From positions 28,637,289 through 28,701,288 of the forward strand of contig NC_059368.1 of the NCBI RefSeq assembly GCF_019703515.2: a DNA stretch of 64,000 nucleotides, given 5' to 3'. The position numbers and the translations under genes are program-made. This stretch comes from Myxocyprinus asiaticus (Eukaryota; Chordata; Actinopteri; Cypriniformes; Catostomidae). Within the stretch, counting starts at the first letter, position 1; each line of letters starts with the position of its first letter. The notes below the pieces were generated by a model, which was given only the letters and a program-made list of their open reading frames with translations, had not been told where the DNA came from and did no database searches. Positions 23,315-34,201 of the stretch are shown piece after piece.

Positions 23315-23758
23315 GTGGGAAAATGTCCTGTCGCTAATCTAAAGATTAGTGGAGAAATGGCCTCTTGTTTACTTAATACAGGAATCCAAATCAGTACTAT
23401 TTCAGAGAGTTTTTTCAGAGAGCACCTGTCTGGGGAGGATGAAGGTATGTTGTCCACAGCAGGTTGGCTGAAGATTACAGCTGCCAACAGTTTAGAAATA
23501 CCTTACCTAGGTTATCTTGAGTTGGAGTTTGAATCCATGGGTATTACCCTACCAGCATGTGGTTTTCTAGTAGTCAGAGACTCACAAAACACTTCTGCTG
23601 TACCAGCCCTCATTGGCATGAACATCATTAGCAGATGTAGACAACTGGTTCATGCAGAGTTTGATACTACCCTAGGTGGAGAGTTGCAGTCTGATTGGAG
23701 GGAGGCATTGCAGCAGATGCAGGGTACCAGCAGTCTAAAGAAGCGAAGCGTAGTCTGA
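23315..23758 (+). pseudogene. Gypsy B aspartic protease, catalytic Asp lost
   Basis: An open frame with the retropepsin pattern: substrate-binding strand CPVANLKISGEMASCLLNTG, where the family has D-T/S-G. Here the catalytic Asp is Asn. It is followed by TISESFF and by the later conserved ALIGMNIISRC, the second structural motif of gypsy proteases. The enzyme would cleave the Gag-Pol precursor. The Asp to Asn change at its active site would abolish this. Confidence 0.8.
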
Positions 23759-23759
23759 G

Positions 23760-24306
23760 TTGATGGAAAAGACACGATACACATACCTGCTTCATCAATT
23801 ACAATGGTAATGGTCAAGGGAGCAAAGATTATGTTAAATGATGGTTCACAGGACTTCCTGTTAGAACCAGTGAACACACCTTTACCTGGCAGTCTGATTG
23901 TTGTTCCCTCTTTTGTGTCTTCAGAAAAACTGTTCAGGTACAGGTTGTGAATCTCTCCCCAGAAGATATGTGATTTCAGGCCAGAACCAGACTTGGTACT
24001 CTGTCTTGTGTCGAGAATGTGAAGTCCAAGAAAATGCGTGAGGTGAGATTTCAGAGAATTTTTGCTGATATTGAAGTTATTGGAGGACAGGTCCAAAGAC
24101 TTTCTCAACAAGCTACACATTGGTGGTACTCCTGAACAGCAGACAGAGCTGAGTGATTTGTTGAAGTACACTGATGTTTTTGCTCTCGAGGATGAAGACC
24201 TCGGTTTTACAAGTGCAACATGAGATTCATTTGGTGGATGATGTACCAGTGGCCCAGCCATATAGGCGGATCCCACCCACTCAGTATAGGGAAGTCAGAG
24301 AACATA
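23760..24306 (+). pseudogene. Gypsy B protease-RT linker and RT N-terminus
   Basis: Frameshifted remnants leading to the RT start: the linker block with LSDLLKYTDVFA-like wording near 24150-24190, then VPVAQPYRRIPPTQYREVRE immediately before the Tc1-like insertion at 24307. Several frame changes are present. Confidence 0.7.
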
Positions 24307-25745
24307 CAGTGCATCCATAAAGTATTCACAGCGTTTCACTTTTTCCACATTTTGTTATGTTACAGCCTCATTCCAAAATAGATTAAATTCATTATTTTCC
24401 TCAAAATTCTACAAACAATAACCCATAATGACAATGTGAAAGAAGTTTGTTTGAAATCTTTGCAAATGTATTCAAAATAAAAAATGAAAAAAATCACATG
24501 TACATAAGTATTCACAGCCTTTGCTCAATACTTTGTTGAAGCACCTTTGGCTCCAATTACAGCCCCAAGTCTTTTTGAGTATAATGCTACAAGCTTGGCA
24601 CACCTATTTTTGCGCAGTTTCTCCCATTCTTCTTTGCAGGACCTCTCAAGCTCCATCAGGTTGGATGGGGAGTGTCGGTGCACAGCCATTTTCAGATCTC
24701 TCCAGAGATGTTCAATCGGGTTCAAGTCTGGGCTCTGGCTGGGCCACTCAAGGACATTCACAGAGTTGTCCCGGAGCCACTCCTTTGTTATCTTGGCTGT
24801 GTGCTTAGGGTTGTTGTCCTGTTGGAAGATGAACCTTCACCCCAGTCTGAGGTCCAGAGCGCTCTGGAGCAGGTTTTCATCAAGGATGTCTCTGTACATT
24901 GCTGCATTCATCTTTCCCTCGATCCTGACTAGTCTCCCAGTTCCTGCTGCTGAAAAACATCCCCACAGCATGATGCTGCCACCACCATGCTTCACTGTAG
25001 GGATGGTATTGGCCAGGTGATGAGCGGTGCCTGGTTTCCTCCAGACATGACGCTTGCCATTCAGGCCAAAGAGTTCAATCTTTGTTTCTCATGGTCTGAG
25101 AGTCCTTCAGGTGCCTTTTGGCAAACTCCAGGTGGGCTGTCATGTGCCTTTTACTGAGGAGTGGCTTCCATCTGGCCACTCTACCATACAGTCCTGATTG
25201 GTGGAGTACTGCAGAGATGGTTGTTCTTCTGAAAGGTTCTCCTCTCTCCAGAGAGAAATGCTGGAGCTCTGTCAGAGTGACCATCGGGTTCTTGGTCACC
25301 TCCCTGACTAAGGCCCTTCTCCCCGATCACTCAGTTTGACCAGGCGGCCAGCTCTAGGAAGAGTCCTTGTGGTTCCAAACTTCTTCCATTTACGGATGAT
25401 GGAGGCCACTGTGCTCATTGGGACCTTCAATGCTGCAGAAATTTTTCTGTACCCTTCCCTAGATCTGTGCCTCGATACAATCCTGTCTCGGAGGTCTACA
25501 GACAATTCCTTGGACTTCATGGCTTGGTTTGTGCTCTGATATGCACTGTTAACTGTGGGACCTTATATAGACAGGTGTGTGCCTTTCCAAATCATGTCCA
25601 ATCAACTGAATTTACCACAGGTAGACTCCAATCAAGTTGTAGAAACATCTCAAGGATGATCAGTGGAAAGAGGATGCACCTGAGCTCAATTTTGAGTGTC
25701 ATGGCAAAGGCTGTGAATACTTATGTACATGTGATTTTTTTCGTT
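24307..25745 (-). mobile_element. Tc1-like DNA transposon C, right end lost
   Basis: The left terminus CAGTGCATCCATAAAGTATT at 24307 follows TA. Inner inverted-repeat words (CATGTACATAAGTATTCACAG at 24499) recur inverted at 25708-25733 (CTGTGAATACTTATGTACATG). The outer part of the right terminus is absent; the sequence passes into a SINE at about 25751. Transposase is encoded on the minus strand. Confidence 0.88.
24525..25520 (-). pseudogene. Tc1-like transposase of element C
   Basis: N-terminal helix-turn-helix region 25520-25308 (ELSVDLRDRIVSRHRSREGY, VPMSTVASIIRKWK). Then, in another frame, TELQHFSLERGEPFRRTTIS and PLLSKRHMTAHLEFAKRH (25299-25075). The catalytic domain is heavily frameshifted between 25075 and 24765. 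The last conserved block is clear: [19 protein letters not shown] at about 24745-24690, containing the catalytic Glu. The first Asp could not be read in a good context. The copy is dead. Confidence 0.88.
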
Positions 25746-25750
25746 TTTTT

Positions 25751-25994
25751 CAGAGTGGTTAAGGCTCTGGGTTACTGATCAGAAGGTTGGGGGTTCAAGC
25801 CCCAGCACTGCCAAGATGCCACTGTTGGGCCCTTGAGCAAGGCCCTTGACCCTATCTGCTCCAGGGGCACCATATCATGGCTGACCCTGCACTCTGACCC
25901 CAGCTTAGCTGGGATATGTGAAAAAAAGAATTTCACTGTATATGTGCAAATGTATAATGTGTGTGTGAAAAATAAATATAATTATTATTATTAT
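25751..25994 (+). mobile_element. tRNA-derived SINE, second family
   Basis: Starts CAGAGTGGTTAAGGCTCTGG with a B box GGTTCAAGCCCC. The body contains GGGCCCTTGAGCAAGGCCCT and TGACCCTGCACTCTGACCCC, and it ends in an AAATAAATATAATTATT tail. This wording is that of a common fish tRNA SINE, different from the family at 20695. It lies against the broken right side of Tc1-like element C. Confidence 0.88.
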
Positions 25995-25996
25995 AA

Positions 25997-26650
25997 CTGA
26001 TGGCAGTGTCAGGCTTTGTGTCAATTACAGGCAGCTGAACTTAAAGACCAAGCAAGACGAGTTTCCTTGCCTATGATAAATGAAAGCTTTGATGCACTAC
26101 AAGGAGCAAAGTTATTTTCTTCCATTGATTTAGCAAGTGGATTTGACAAAAATTGCATGTCAAGACCAGACAGAGTACTTCAATAAGACTGAATATATGA
26201 TTATACAGTTATCCCTGTATCCTTCACCCTTTAATGTTGCCTGTGAATTCTGTCTGTATAGCTTCTGTCTTTCAAAGCAGTAATGAAGTCTTGTCACATG
26301 CAGACTTCCATGGGTAATCTAATTTTTCAGATCATGCTAGTGTACATTGATGACATACTAGTGTACTCACCCACTTTCCCTGAGCACTTGCAGAGACTGG
26401 AAGTTGTTTTTAACAGACTAAAAGAAACACGTCTCAAATTTAAACCTGAAAAGTGTCATTTCTTGTAGTAAGAAGTAACTTTCTTAGATCATCAGATCTC
26501 AGCTTGAGTTATTGGTACTGATCCAGGTAACGTTGAAGTGGTCAAGCAATGGAAAATTAGCAGTACAGTTAAGGAATGACGCTCGTTCTTAGGGTTCTGT
26601 TACTACAGAAAGTTCATTGAGGGTTTTTCTAGAATTGCCAGCCCCCTTCG
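25997..26650 (+). pseudogene. Gypsy B reverse transcriptase core
   Basis: After the SINE the RT resumes: DGSVRLCVNYRQLNLKTKQ, then FPLPMINESFDALQGAK and LFSSIDLASGF, with the palm's first catalytic Asp in SSIDLASG. The next conserved stretch is replaced by a 147-bp unrelated insert (26141-26287). The sequence returns at QTSMGNLIFQIM and LVYIDDILVYSPTF with the catalytic YIDD intact, followed by VVFNRLKETRLKFKPEKCHF. Stops at 26466 and beyond break the thumb. Confidence 0.85.
26141..26287 (+). repeat. Filler segment copied from 19256-19404 in inverted orientation
   Basis: Begins ATTTGACAAAAATTGCATGT and ends CAAAGCAGTAATGAA. It is the reverse complement of 19256-19404 with about seven differences. 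It replaces part of the RT coding sequence between SSIDLASG and the YIDD box. Confidence 0.88.
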
Positions 26651-26657
26651 TGATTTA

Positions 26658-27176
26658 GTGAACCTGTGTATCAATCAGTTTGGTGCCACAAAGAGAGAGT
26701 TTAGTGCTTTGTGGTCATCAGAGTGCCAATCAGTGTTTGAGCTGCTGAAAGAGAAGCTCACTTCTGCTCCTTTGTTAGGGTCTGCAGATTTAAATCTTCC
26801 TTTCACATTGGAGACTGATGCAAGCAGTGAAGGCCTGTGTGCTGTCTTATCCCAGCAGCAGGGTAAATGTAGGAGAGTCATAGCTTATGCTAGTGGGAGA
26901 CTTTGTAAAGCAGAAAGGAATGACTGAAATTACAGTAGCATGAAGCTTGAGCTACTGGCCCTGAAGTGGGCTATCTCTGAAAAAATTTGTGGTTATCTAC
27001 TGGGTTCCAAGTTTGTGGTTGTAACAGATAACAACCCTCTGTGCCACCTAAAAATGGCCAAGCTCGGTACAATTGAGCAAAGATGGATCGCTCAATTAGC
27101 CGTCTTTGATTTTGAGGTGAAATACCACACAACATGGCATAATGTAGCTGCTGATGCCCTCTCTAGGCAGCCATAA
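26658..27176 (+). pseudogene. Gypsy B RNase H
   Basis: Two open pieces in the same frame divided by a TGA at 26925. The first has FTLETDASSEGLCAVLSQ (first Asp), the second MKLELLALKWAISEK (Glu) and FVVVTDNNPLCHL (Asp). It ends with NVAADALSRQP, the usual end of the gypsy RNase H domain. It would remove RNA from the RNA-DNA hybrid during cDNA synthesis. Apart from the nonsense change the catalytic residues are kept. Confidence 0.88.
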
Positions 27177-27272
27177 GCAGGGGAGCCTGCCACTCCTGAG
27201 GATGCAGAACATGATGACTGTGTTGCCATCTGCAATATCATAAACAAAGAAACAGCCATAGAGCCTGACTTA

Positions 27273-28060
27273 TTGATGGCTGGTGAAAAGTGCTGTAGGG
27301 TTAGACAGATTTGTGCTTTAGAGTGTGGAGTAGAGGAAGGCAGTAACCCTCAAAGAAGTATGCCTACTCTGCGGGGTTTTACAACAGCTGAACTGAAGGA
27401 TTTTCAAATAAAAGATCCCAAACTCAGTTCTTTTAAAGCCTTTTTGGGAACTAAACAAAAGACCACTACTCTTGAGAGATCTGGTCTATCAAAGTCTGTA
27501 CTGTCACTGATAAAGCGGTGGAAGTGTGTTAGAGAGCCAGATGGCTTGCTTTATCGTATTGTGAATGACCACCATCTTGGTGAATGTCAACTGCTGCTCT
27601 TACCCTCATGTCTAAAAGAACAGGTCCTTGAAAGTGTTCATGACAGTATGGGACATCAGGGCATTGAGCACACGCTAAACCTGTCGAGGCAACGATGCTT
27701 CTGGGTTGGCATGTATAATGATGTGGAGCAGTGGATCAAAAAGTGTCAAAGGTGCATCTTAATCAAGATGCCTCTGGCAAGGATACGTCCTCTTATGAAG
27801 CCATTTCTTGCTTCAAGGCCCCTTGAAGTAGTGGCAGTAGATTTAACTGTGCTTGAACCTGCCTCTGATGGCCGTGAGAATTTGTTAATTATGACTGATG
27901 TTTTCCCAAAGTTCACACAGGCATTTCCAACCAAGGATCAGAGGGCTGATACCACTGCCAAGATCCTTCTGAAAGAGTGGTTCATGAAATGTGGTGTGCC
28001 TGAACGATTGCATTCTGATCAGGGCAGACATTTTTAAAGTGAAGTAATTGCGAGCTGTGT
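27273..28060 (+). pseudogene. Gypsy B integrase, zinc-binding and catalytic domains
   Basis: The HHCC zinc-binding domain is visible as [14 protein letters not shown] with CQRC about 40 residues later. The DDE core begins with [10 protein letters not shown] (first Asp) and [11 protein letters not shown], and the second Asp is in [10 protein letters not shown] at about 28022. A TAA at 28036 follows at once and the frame is lost, so the catalytic Glu region is only traceable in frameshifted form near 28090-28140. Confidence 0.85.
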
Positions 28061-28202
28061 AGAATGTATGGTGTGAAGAAAACCCGCACCAAACCCTATC
28101 GGCCATTGCGCTGAGCAATGTTCAGTGTGAGCGCTTTAACATAATGCTCCATGATCTATTACGTGAATTTCCCCTGAAAAGAAAAAAGAACACCTTTCTG
28201 AG

Positions 28203-28936
28203 TTGGTTTATGCTTATAATGTAACACCACATGCAGCTACTGGATACTCACCACATTACTTGCTGTTTGGAGTCAACCCACATCTTCCAGTAGATGCGCT
28301 GCTAGGTCAAGAGCAAACTGTGCACAGAAAACATGGTTGGTTAGTGATTCACCAAGAGAAGCTCATGAAAAAGCCAGGGAATACGCCAAACACGAGGCTG
28401 CAGAGAGTCTTGACCCTTTGACCCGTTCTCCCACAACACTACAATCGAGGGGAGAATCTGTTTCTGAGCAGGTTGAGGTTGTGCATTCTGATCCTGATTT
28501 TATTGTTTTAGAAGAGGTCACATACTATCCTAGTCTGCAAGAGACAGAGAATATGAACCCTGAAAACCCTGTGTCAGCTGTTGAAGCCCTTACAGGTAAA
28601 CCTGTACTGATTTATGAGAACATTGAGCAACAAGGTTCTGTACCAGAGAGAGTTGAGTCTAGCAATGACACAGCTACTAGAGTGTCTGGTCCAGAGGGGG
28701 TTGACCCTGACACTGGCACGGCTCCTAGAGTGTCTGAAGCAGAGATGAAAAAACCTGTACCAGCACCAAGAAGAACTAAAAGAGGCAATGCTGTCATACA
28801 CTCAAACCCATTTAATGAGCCAAAATCAGCATACAGTGCTGTTTCACTCAGTCCTGAAGTCTTCTCTCAGGTGTTAACATGCCTGGGTAGTGTGATCGTT
28901 AGAGAAGCTGTTAAAGAAGTGAAAAATATGTATTAA
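28203..28936 (+). pseudogene. Gypsy B integrase C-terminal part and tail
   Basis: The first piece holds VYAYNVTPHAATGYSPHYLL and FGVNPHLPVDALLG, the conserved region after the catalytic Glu in gypsy integrases. A frameshift near 28350 leads to SPREAHEKAREYAKHEAAES and an acidic, Pro- and Ser-rich tail of about 170 residues ending at the TAA at 28934. No chromodomain or envelope gene is recognisable. Confidence 0.75.
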
Positions 28937-28970
28937 GTTATCGGGGACAATGACTTTTAGCAGGGAATAA

Positions 28971-29326
28971 TGTAGCCAAGTGGAGAAATTACATGTAATT
29001 TAACTGTAGTCATAAATTGGACGTGGCCCCTTTAATAACTGGAGTTTTGCACACCCACATTCCGGTACTCTCTCTTGTTACACACGTGTATAGAACGTGA
29101 GAACTTGTATTGCGCAAGAAAGCTCCCAGTTTTTCATATTAACGTATTTCATTTTTTAATAAAATTTTTGTATTTCATTTTTTGTAATTCGTATCCTTTT
29201 TTTTTTTTTTTATACGGCCCCATCGACCGTTGTTTTTTTTTTTTTTTTTTTCAAGCAGCCATCAGAATAAAACCCCCCAAAGATATTTTTGTAACTGTGG
29301 TGATTATTTACAACCCACCGGCTACA
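28971..29326 (+). repeat. Gypsy B 3' LTR (about 356 bp)
   Basis: Starts TGTAGCCAAGTGGAGAAATT and ends CCGGCTACA, followed by ATAA. Contains GTTACACACGTGTATAG, two poly-T tracts (29198-29211 and 29232-29251) and GGCCCCATCGACCG, all shared with the 5' LTR. Confidence 0.8.
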
Positions 29327-29330
29327 ATAA

Positions 29331-30560
29331 CAAACTGAACAAACAAGGCATCTTGTTCATGAAGACCTGCAGACAAAGACTGAACAAAAGGCAACATGTT
29401 GTTCATTCAGTTCAGCATGTGTGTCAAGCTTGACAACTTAGAGTAATAGGGGGTGAAAAGAATTATCCCAGTTTATGAATGTGTACAAATGACTAATGAA
29501 CAAACACAAAAGAAATGAGGTAAAGCTGTTATTGAAACTCACAATAAAATATCAAAAGTCAAATCCAGATGTTGACAAAAACAGAAAATAGGAAAAAAAT
29601 ATTGATCTGCTACATTGCCATTTGTGGGAAAGTGCTTATTGTGCTTTCACACGATTTGCGGCCTCTATATATTCACATTTAGTCATTTAGAGAATGCTTT
29701 TATCCAAAGTAACTTATGAAAAACAAAATAAGCATTTGCCATACAAATTTGTCAACTATTTTTGCAGTATCACACTGCCAAGTTGTTATGGTAGCTAGAG
29801 TTGCACATAACTTAGAGCAGAAAGAAACAGACAGAGAAGGAAAGTTTATTTTATTTCATAAAAAAAAGAAAGAAAGAAAAGGAAACTGTAATAGGTTAAG
29901 AAGACGACTTTGTTCAAATCAACAAATCTGCTAAGTGAGTCCATCAATGACTTACTCTTAATACACAGAAGACACTCACTGGTTGCCACCTACTGGTGCA
30001 ATGATGTAACCTACAGAAACTCTGAACAAATTGTTTTGCTAAATGGAACAGAAGTCTTCAGACTAACAACTCATCACTGTCACATAGGCTTAGGCAGGGT
30101 GTCTAACAAGAAAGAGAGAGAGAAAGCTATTCTAGACATAAGTGAAAAGGATGCTTCCAAATGAATAAACAGCCCTGAAGAAAAGAAGACAAGGAGAGAA
30201 TGAGGGATTGTGATGGATGGTGTTATAAGCTAAGTGTGTGTGTGTGTGTGTGTTAGCGCATTGTACTCACTCTTGAGAATGATTACACTTAAAGACACTA
30301 ATGATGTTCTCTTTCTATGCCGCCAGACAATGCAATTAGCATCAAATCAATGTGTCTTATCCCCAAGAGTCATTATGCCCTTAACTTTTTTCTTGCCCCC
30401 TCTTTATTTCCCTTGCTTTCCCCAATTGTGTGTGTGTGTGTGTCTATGAGAGAAAGAGTGTGTTTCTGCATTGGTCTGATCTCAGAGATGCAATCTGCAT
30501 GCCTGAAAAAGACTGCATTTGACATTTCCAAATGTATTTGTCTTTCCAAATGTACTTGGT
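29331..30560. other. Non-coding DNA
   Basis: Holds (GT)n at 30233-30253 and 30427-30443. A short fish-wide repeat word set lies at about 29676-29715 (CATTTAGTCATTTAG, GCTTTTATCCAAAGTAACTT). No gene was seen. Confidence 0.5.
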
Positions 30561-30745
30561 GTTCCCTTTCTGCCACTCACTCGACGTTGTGTCGATGTAG
30601 TGACACTAGGGGTCACTCTTGGGAGCCCGAGACACCTCTAGTCTTTGATAAAAGGCCAATGAAAATTGCCGAGTGGTATTTGCATGCCACTCCCCCGGAC
30701 ATACGGGTATAAAAGGAGCTGGTATGCAACCACTCATTCAGATTT
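30561..30745 (+). repeat. DIRS 2 left terminal inverted repeat
   Basis: Matches the reverse complement of about 36400-36580 with few differences. It includes GGTATAAAAGGAG, a TATA-type promoter motif at about 30708. Confidence 0.9.
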
Positions 30746-31039
30746 TCTCTTTGGAGCCGAACGGTCATGCTCACTGAGCTGAATTCCCACGACTGTTCAT
30801 TCACCTCTGCTGGATCTGACGGTGCATTTCAGCGGCTTCTCCCTCCTCTGCACTGTGCACTGCAGAGAATGCCCCTGGGCGCTTCGGCAGAAATAAAAGA
30901 GTATATTTCTCTAAAAGAGCAGCACACACCGAATGTCTTTTTAAAGACGCGTCTTTTTAAAGATGCCTTTCTGATTGTGTGTTATTCCTGGTTGCGCTTG
31001 TTATCTCTCGCCTTCTGACGGTCACGATCACTGTCTTTC

Positions 31040-31528
31040 ATGTCTGGGCACTGCTCATGCGGAGACAGCGTTCGTGGATGGTCATGTACTCATTGCGAGG
31101 ACATGTCCATGGCAACAATGCGGTCGCGGCTCGCCTACGTAAGAAAGCAAGCCACCCCAGAGGCTCCCTGCCTCGGTCCTTTTACCCATGGGTATGAGGC
31201 CAGCGCTGCTAGCACTGGGGGCGATTTGGGGACCCCAATGGGACCGCCTCAGCCGGGTATCCCCCGTGGACCTCCCATTCCCCAGCATGCTCGTCTGCCC
31301 CGATCGGGCTTCCAGATGAGTCCGCCGGCTCGTCTCATGGCGAGTTCGATCTCTTATTCGGAGCCTGCGAAAGTGATGAGCAAGCTGGTCCAGTCGGACA
31401 CGGAAGCCTCAGCTGGGCTCCTCCCTTCGGGGACGATTGCCCAGTCACAGGCTGACGTGGAGATGACGACATGCTTTCCCAGGCAGCTGCGAGTGTCGGC
31501 TAGAGTGGAACCCTCCGCTCTTCCCTGA
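31040..31528 (+). pseudogene. DIRS 2 gag-like N-terminal region
   Basis: An open frame of 162 codons begins with a cysteine-rich stretch (HCSCGDSVRGWSCTHCEDM), typical of the start of fish DIRS gag. It continues into a Pro- and Ser-rich region (MGPPQPGIPRGPPIP). The gag continues in other frames to about 32320 with several breaks. I see no CCHC knuckle. Assignment rests on position upstream of RT in a DIRS element and on the Cys-rich start. Confidence 0.65.
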
Positions 31529-32849
31529 ACCCTCGCAGCTCGATGATTGGTTCATGGGCTCGCGGCGCCGCTCAAAGCCACACTACGCCCCCGATCCTTT
31601 CTTCCCGGAAGTGCATGAAGAGCTGACAAGGTCATGGGAGGCACTTTTTTACTGTCCGGTCCTGATCTTTTCAGTTTCCCCGCCCTCACTACCCTCGATG
31701 GTGGGGCAGTCAAGGGCTATTCGGCAAACCCCCGGTGGATAAAGGCATTATTCGGCAAACCCCCAGTGGATAAAGGCACTAAAGGCTCCTGATGCAGGAG
31801 CTGCGCTCGGTGACCGACCTCGCTCTCTGAGCGACGGAGGTCATGGCGCGGTCTCTTGGGCGGACGATGTCCACATTAGTGGTCCAGGAGCACCACCTTT
31901 GGCTCAACCTGGTCAAGATGGGTGAGGCCAACAGGACACGATTCCTTGCTACCCCCATCTCCCAGGCTGGCCTATTCGGCGACACCGTCAAGGACTTTGC
32001 CCAGCAGTTCTCGACGGTGGAACAGTAGACGGAGCCTATCCGGCATATCCTGCCCTGGCGCAGCTCAAGATCCCACACCCTGTCTGCTCATCGCCAAGGG
32101 CATCCCCCTGCGGTGACTGCACCGGTTCCGCCACAGCCCACCCTTTCGGCCCGGCCCCGGCGTGGAGTCCACCGCAGGAAGCAGACGCCACCCATCTCAC
32201 GGCCGCCCAGAACCTGTTAAAGGCTTCAAAGCGCCCTTGAGACGGGTGACCCAGGGACGACGAAACCCGCTGCACTGGAGCTGGTAAGCAGACCTCTCCA
32301 TCTTTTTGTTGCCTTTGCATTTAATTGCACTGCATGCCCAAGTGGCTGCAGTACTCAAGAGTTCAGCAAGAGCTGTTTCCTTGTTCCCTGGGTCACGTAT
32401 CCAGTGTGCACGGCCGTCATTATGACCACCGTCCACCACTCTATTTGGCAGGTTTGGTGCTCCATTGGTGGTCTCCCGCCCCTGAGCGCCCAGCTGTGGC
32501 ACAAATCCGCCCCCGATGTGACAGTCTCCACGGGTCACGAGGACAGGCCTCTTCCTCTCCCATCCGAGGCTGTTCCAGGGGTGGTCATAAGGAGCCAGGT
32601 AAGTGCTTCGATGTCCCTAGACTCAGCACGGCCACGACATGGTGTGGCACCTCGAGCTCAACCCCGCCGAGAGGCCCCACCTGCCGGTACGTCCGACGAC
32701 GTTGTCCCTTTGGTCCCCCTTGCGCGGAACTTGAACGAGTGGCTTGCGCTTTCCAATCAGTCGTGATGGCTGGTCCGGACCGTCCGACTCGGCTATGCGA
32801 TTCAGTTTGCCAGGCATCCGCTCAGGTTCAGCGGTGTCCACTTCACCTT

Positions 32850-33390
32850 GGCGAAGGACAAAAATGCTGCTACCTTGCGCGGAGATAGCTACCCTCCTAC
32901 GGAAGGGCGCAATAGAACCTGTCCCTCTGGCCGAGATGAAGAAGGGGTTTTACAGCCCCTAATTCATCGTACCGAAAAAAGGCGGTGGGTTGCGGCCAAT
33001 CTTGGAACTTTGAGTACTGAGCCGGGCTTTACACAGACTCCCGTTCAAGATGCTGATGCAAAAACGCATTCTGGCAAGCATCCGGCATCAAGATTGGTTC
33101 GCGGCGGTAGACCTGAAGGATGCGTACTTCCACGTCTCGATCCTTCTTCGACACAGACCCTTCCTGCGGTTTGCATTTGAGGGTCAGGCATATCAGTACA
33201 AGGTCCTCCCTTTCGGTCTGTCCCTGTCTCCTCGCATCTTCACGAAGGTCACAGAGGCAGCCCTTGCTACGCTAAGGGAGGTGGGCATTCACATTCTCAA
33301 CTATCTCGACGACTGGCTAATCTTAGCTCACTCTCGGGACATGTTGTGCGCACATAGGGACTTGGTGCTCAAGCGAGCGCGGCTAGTCGG
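32850..33390 (+). pseudogene. DIRS 2 reverse transcriptase
   Basis: The palm is well preserved: DWFAAVDLKDAYFHVSIL (first Asp), FLRFAFEGQAYQYKVLPFGL, SPRIFTKVTEAAL and HILNYLDDWLILAHS with the catalytic YLDD. Upstream fingers are present in another frame between about 32850 and 33050. After DLVLKRARLVGVGLF the frame shifts near 33385 into CLKAFKQKTTVPLKLFQRLLG. Compared with other DIRS RTs the stretch between YLDD and the LLG block appears shortened, so a deletion likely accompanies the shift. The enzyme would copy element RNA into circular DNA. Confidence 0.88.
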
Positions 33391-34025
33391 TGTTGGTCTG
33401 TTTGAAGGCGTTCAAACAGAAAACAACGGTTCCACTGAAACTTTTTCAGAGGCTCCTGGGGCATATGGCATCCTCAGCGGTGGCCACCCCGCTCGGGTTG
33501 ATGCATATGAGACTGCTTCAGCACTGGCTTCAGACTCGAGTCCCGAGATGGGCATGGCACTGCGGGACACATCGTATGGTCATCACGCTGGTCTGTCACC
33601 GTCTTTTCAGCCCTTGGACCGACCTCTTATTTCTACAGGCAGGTGTTCCCCTAGAACTGGTCTCCAGGCGTGTCGTGGTCACGATGGATGCCTCCAAAAC
33701 GGGCTGGGGTGCTGTTTGCAACAGGCACGCAGCCGCCGGCTTGTGGACGGGTCCGCGACTGCATTGGCACATCAACTGCCTCGAGTTGTTGGCAATTCTG
33801 CTCGCCCTGCGGAGGTTTCGGGCGTTGATCCAGGGCAAGCACGTGTTAGTTCAGACTGACAACATGGCAATGGTAGCATACGTCAACCGCCAAGGCAGTC
33901 TGTGCTCTCATTGTATGTCACAACTCACCCGCCGTCTCCTCCTCTGGAGTCAGCAGCACTTCAAGTCGCTGCGAGCCACTCACATACCGGGCAACCTCAA
34001 GACTATAGTGGACGCGCTGTCATGA
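33390..34025 (+). pseudogene. DIRS 2 RT thumb and RNase H
   Basis: An open frame of 211 codons: LFQRLLGHMASSAVATPLGL (thumb), then RNase H with VVVTMDASKTGWGAV (Asp), HINCLELLAILLALRRF (Glu) and VLVQTDNMAMVAYVNRQG (Asp), and the trailing LRATHIPGNLKTIVDALS. All three RNase H acidic residues are present. The reading continues after the stop at 34023 in a new frame (GEWRLHPQVVQLIWSRFG) toward the recombinase. Confidence 0.9.
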
Positions 34026-34201
34026 CAGGTTACCCTCAGGGGAGAGTGGAGACTCCACCCTCAGGTGGTCCAGCTGATTTGGAGTCGATTCGGACAGGCA
34101 CAGTTGCACCTGTTTGCCTCCCAAGAATCCTCCCCACTGCCCGCTCTGGTATGCCCTGACCCCACAGCATAAATGCGCTGGCACACAGCTGGCTCCCTGG
34201 C

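Larger units (their letters stand above)
19772..29326 (+). mobile_element. Ty3/gypsy retrotransposon B, old and heavily nested
   Basis: The 5' end (TGTTAATAAGGGGAGAAAT) and the 3' LTR (28971-29326, ending GGCTACA) are flanked by ATAA at 19768-19771 and 29327-29330. This supports a single insertion with a 4-bp target duplication. The domain order on the plus strand is gag with a CCHC knuckle, protease, reverse transcriptase, RNase H, integrase. All reading frames are broken. A Tc1-like element, a SINE and a filler segment interrupt the RT gene. The 5' LTR has 1.5 kb of extra sequence compared with the 3' LTR. Confidence 0.88.

Noticed and set aside
28574..28801. Minus-strand frames within 28574-28801 and similar antisense frames inside pol regions
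   Set aside because: They are shadows of the plus-strand gypsy reading frames.
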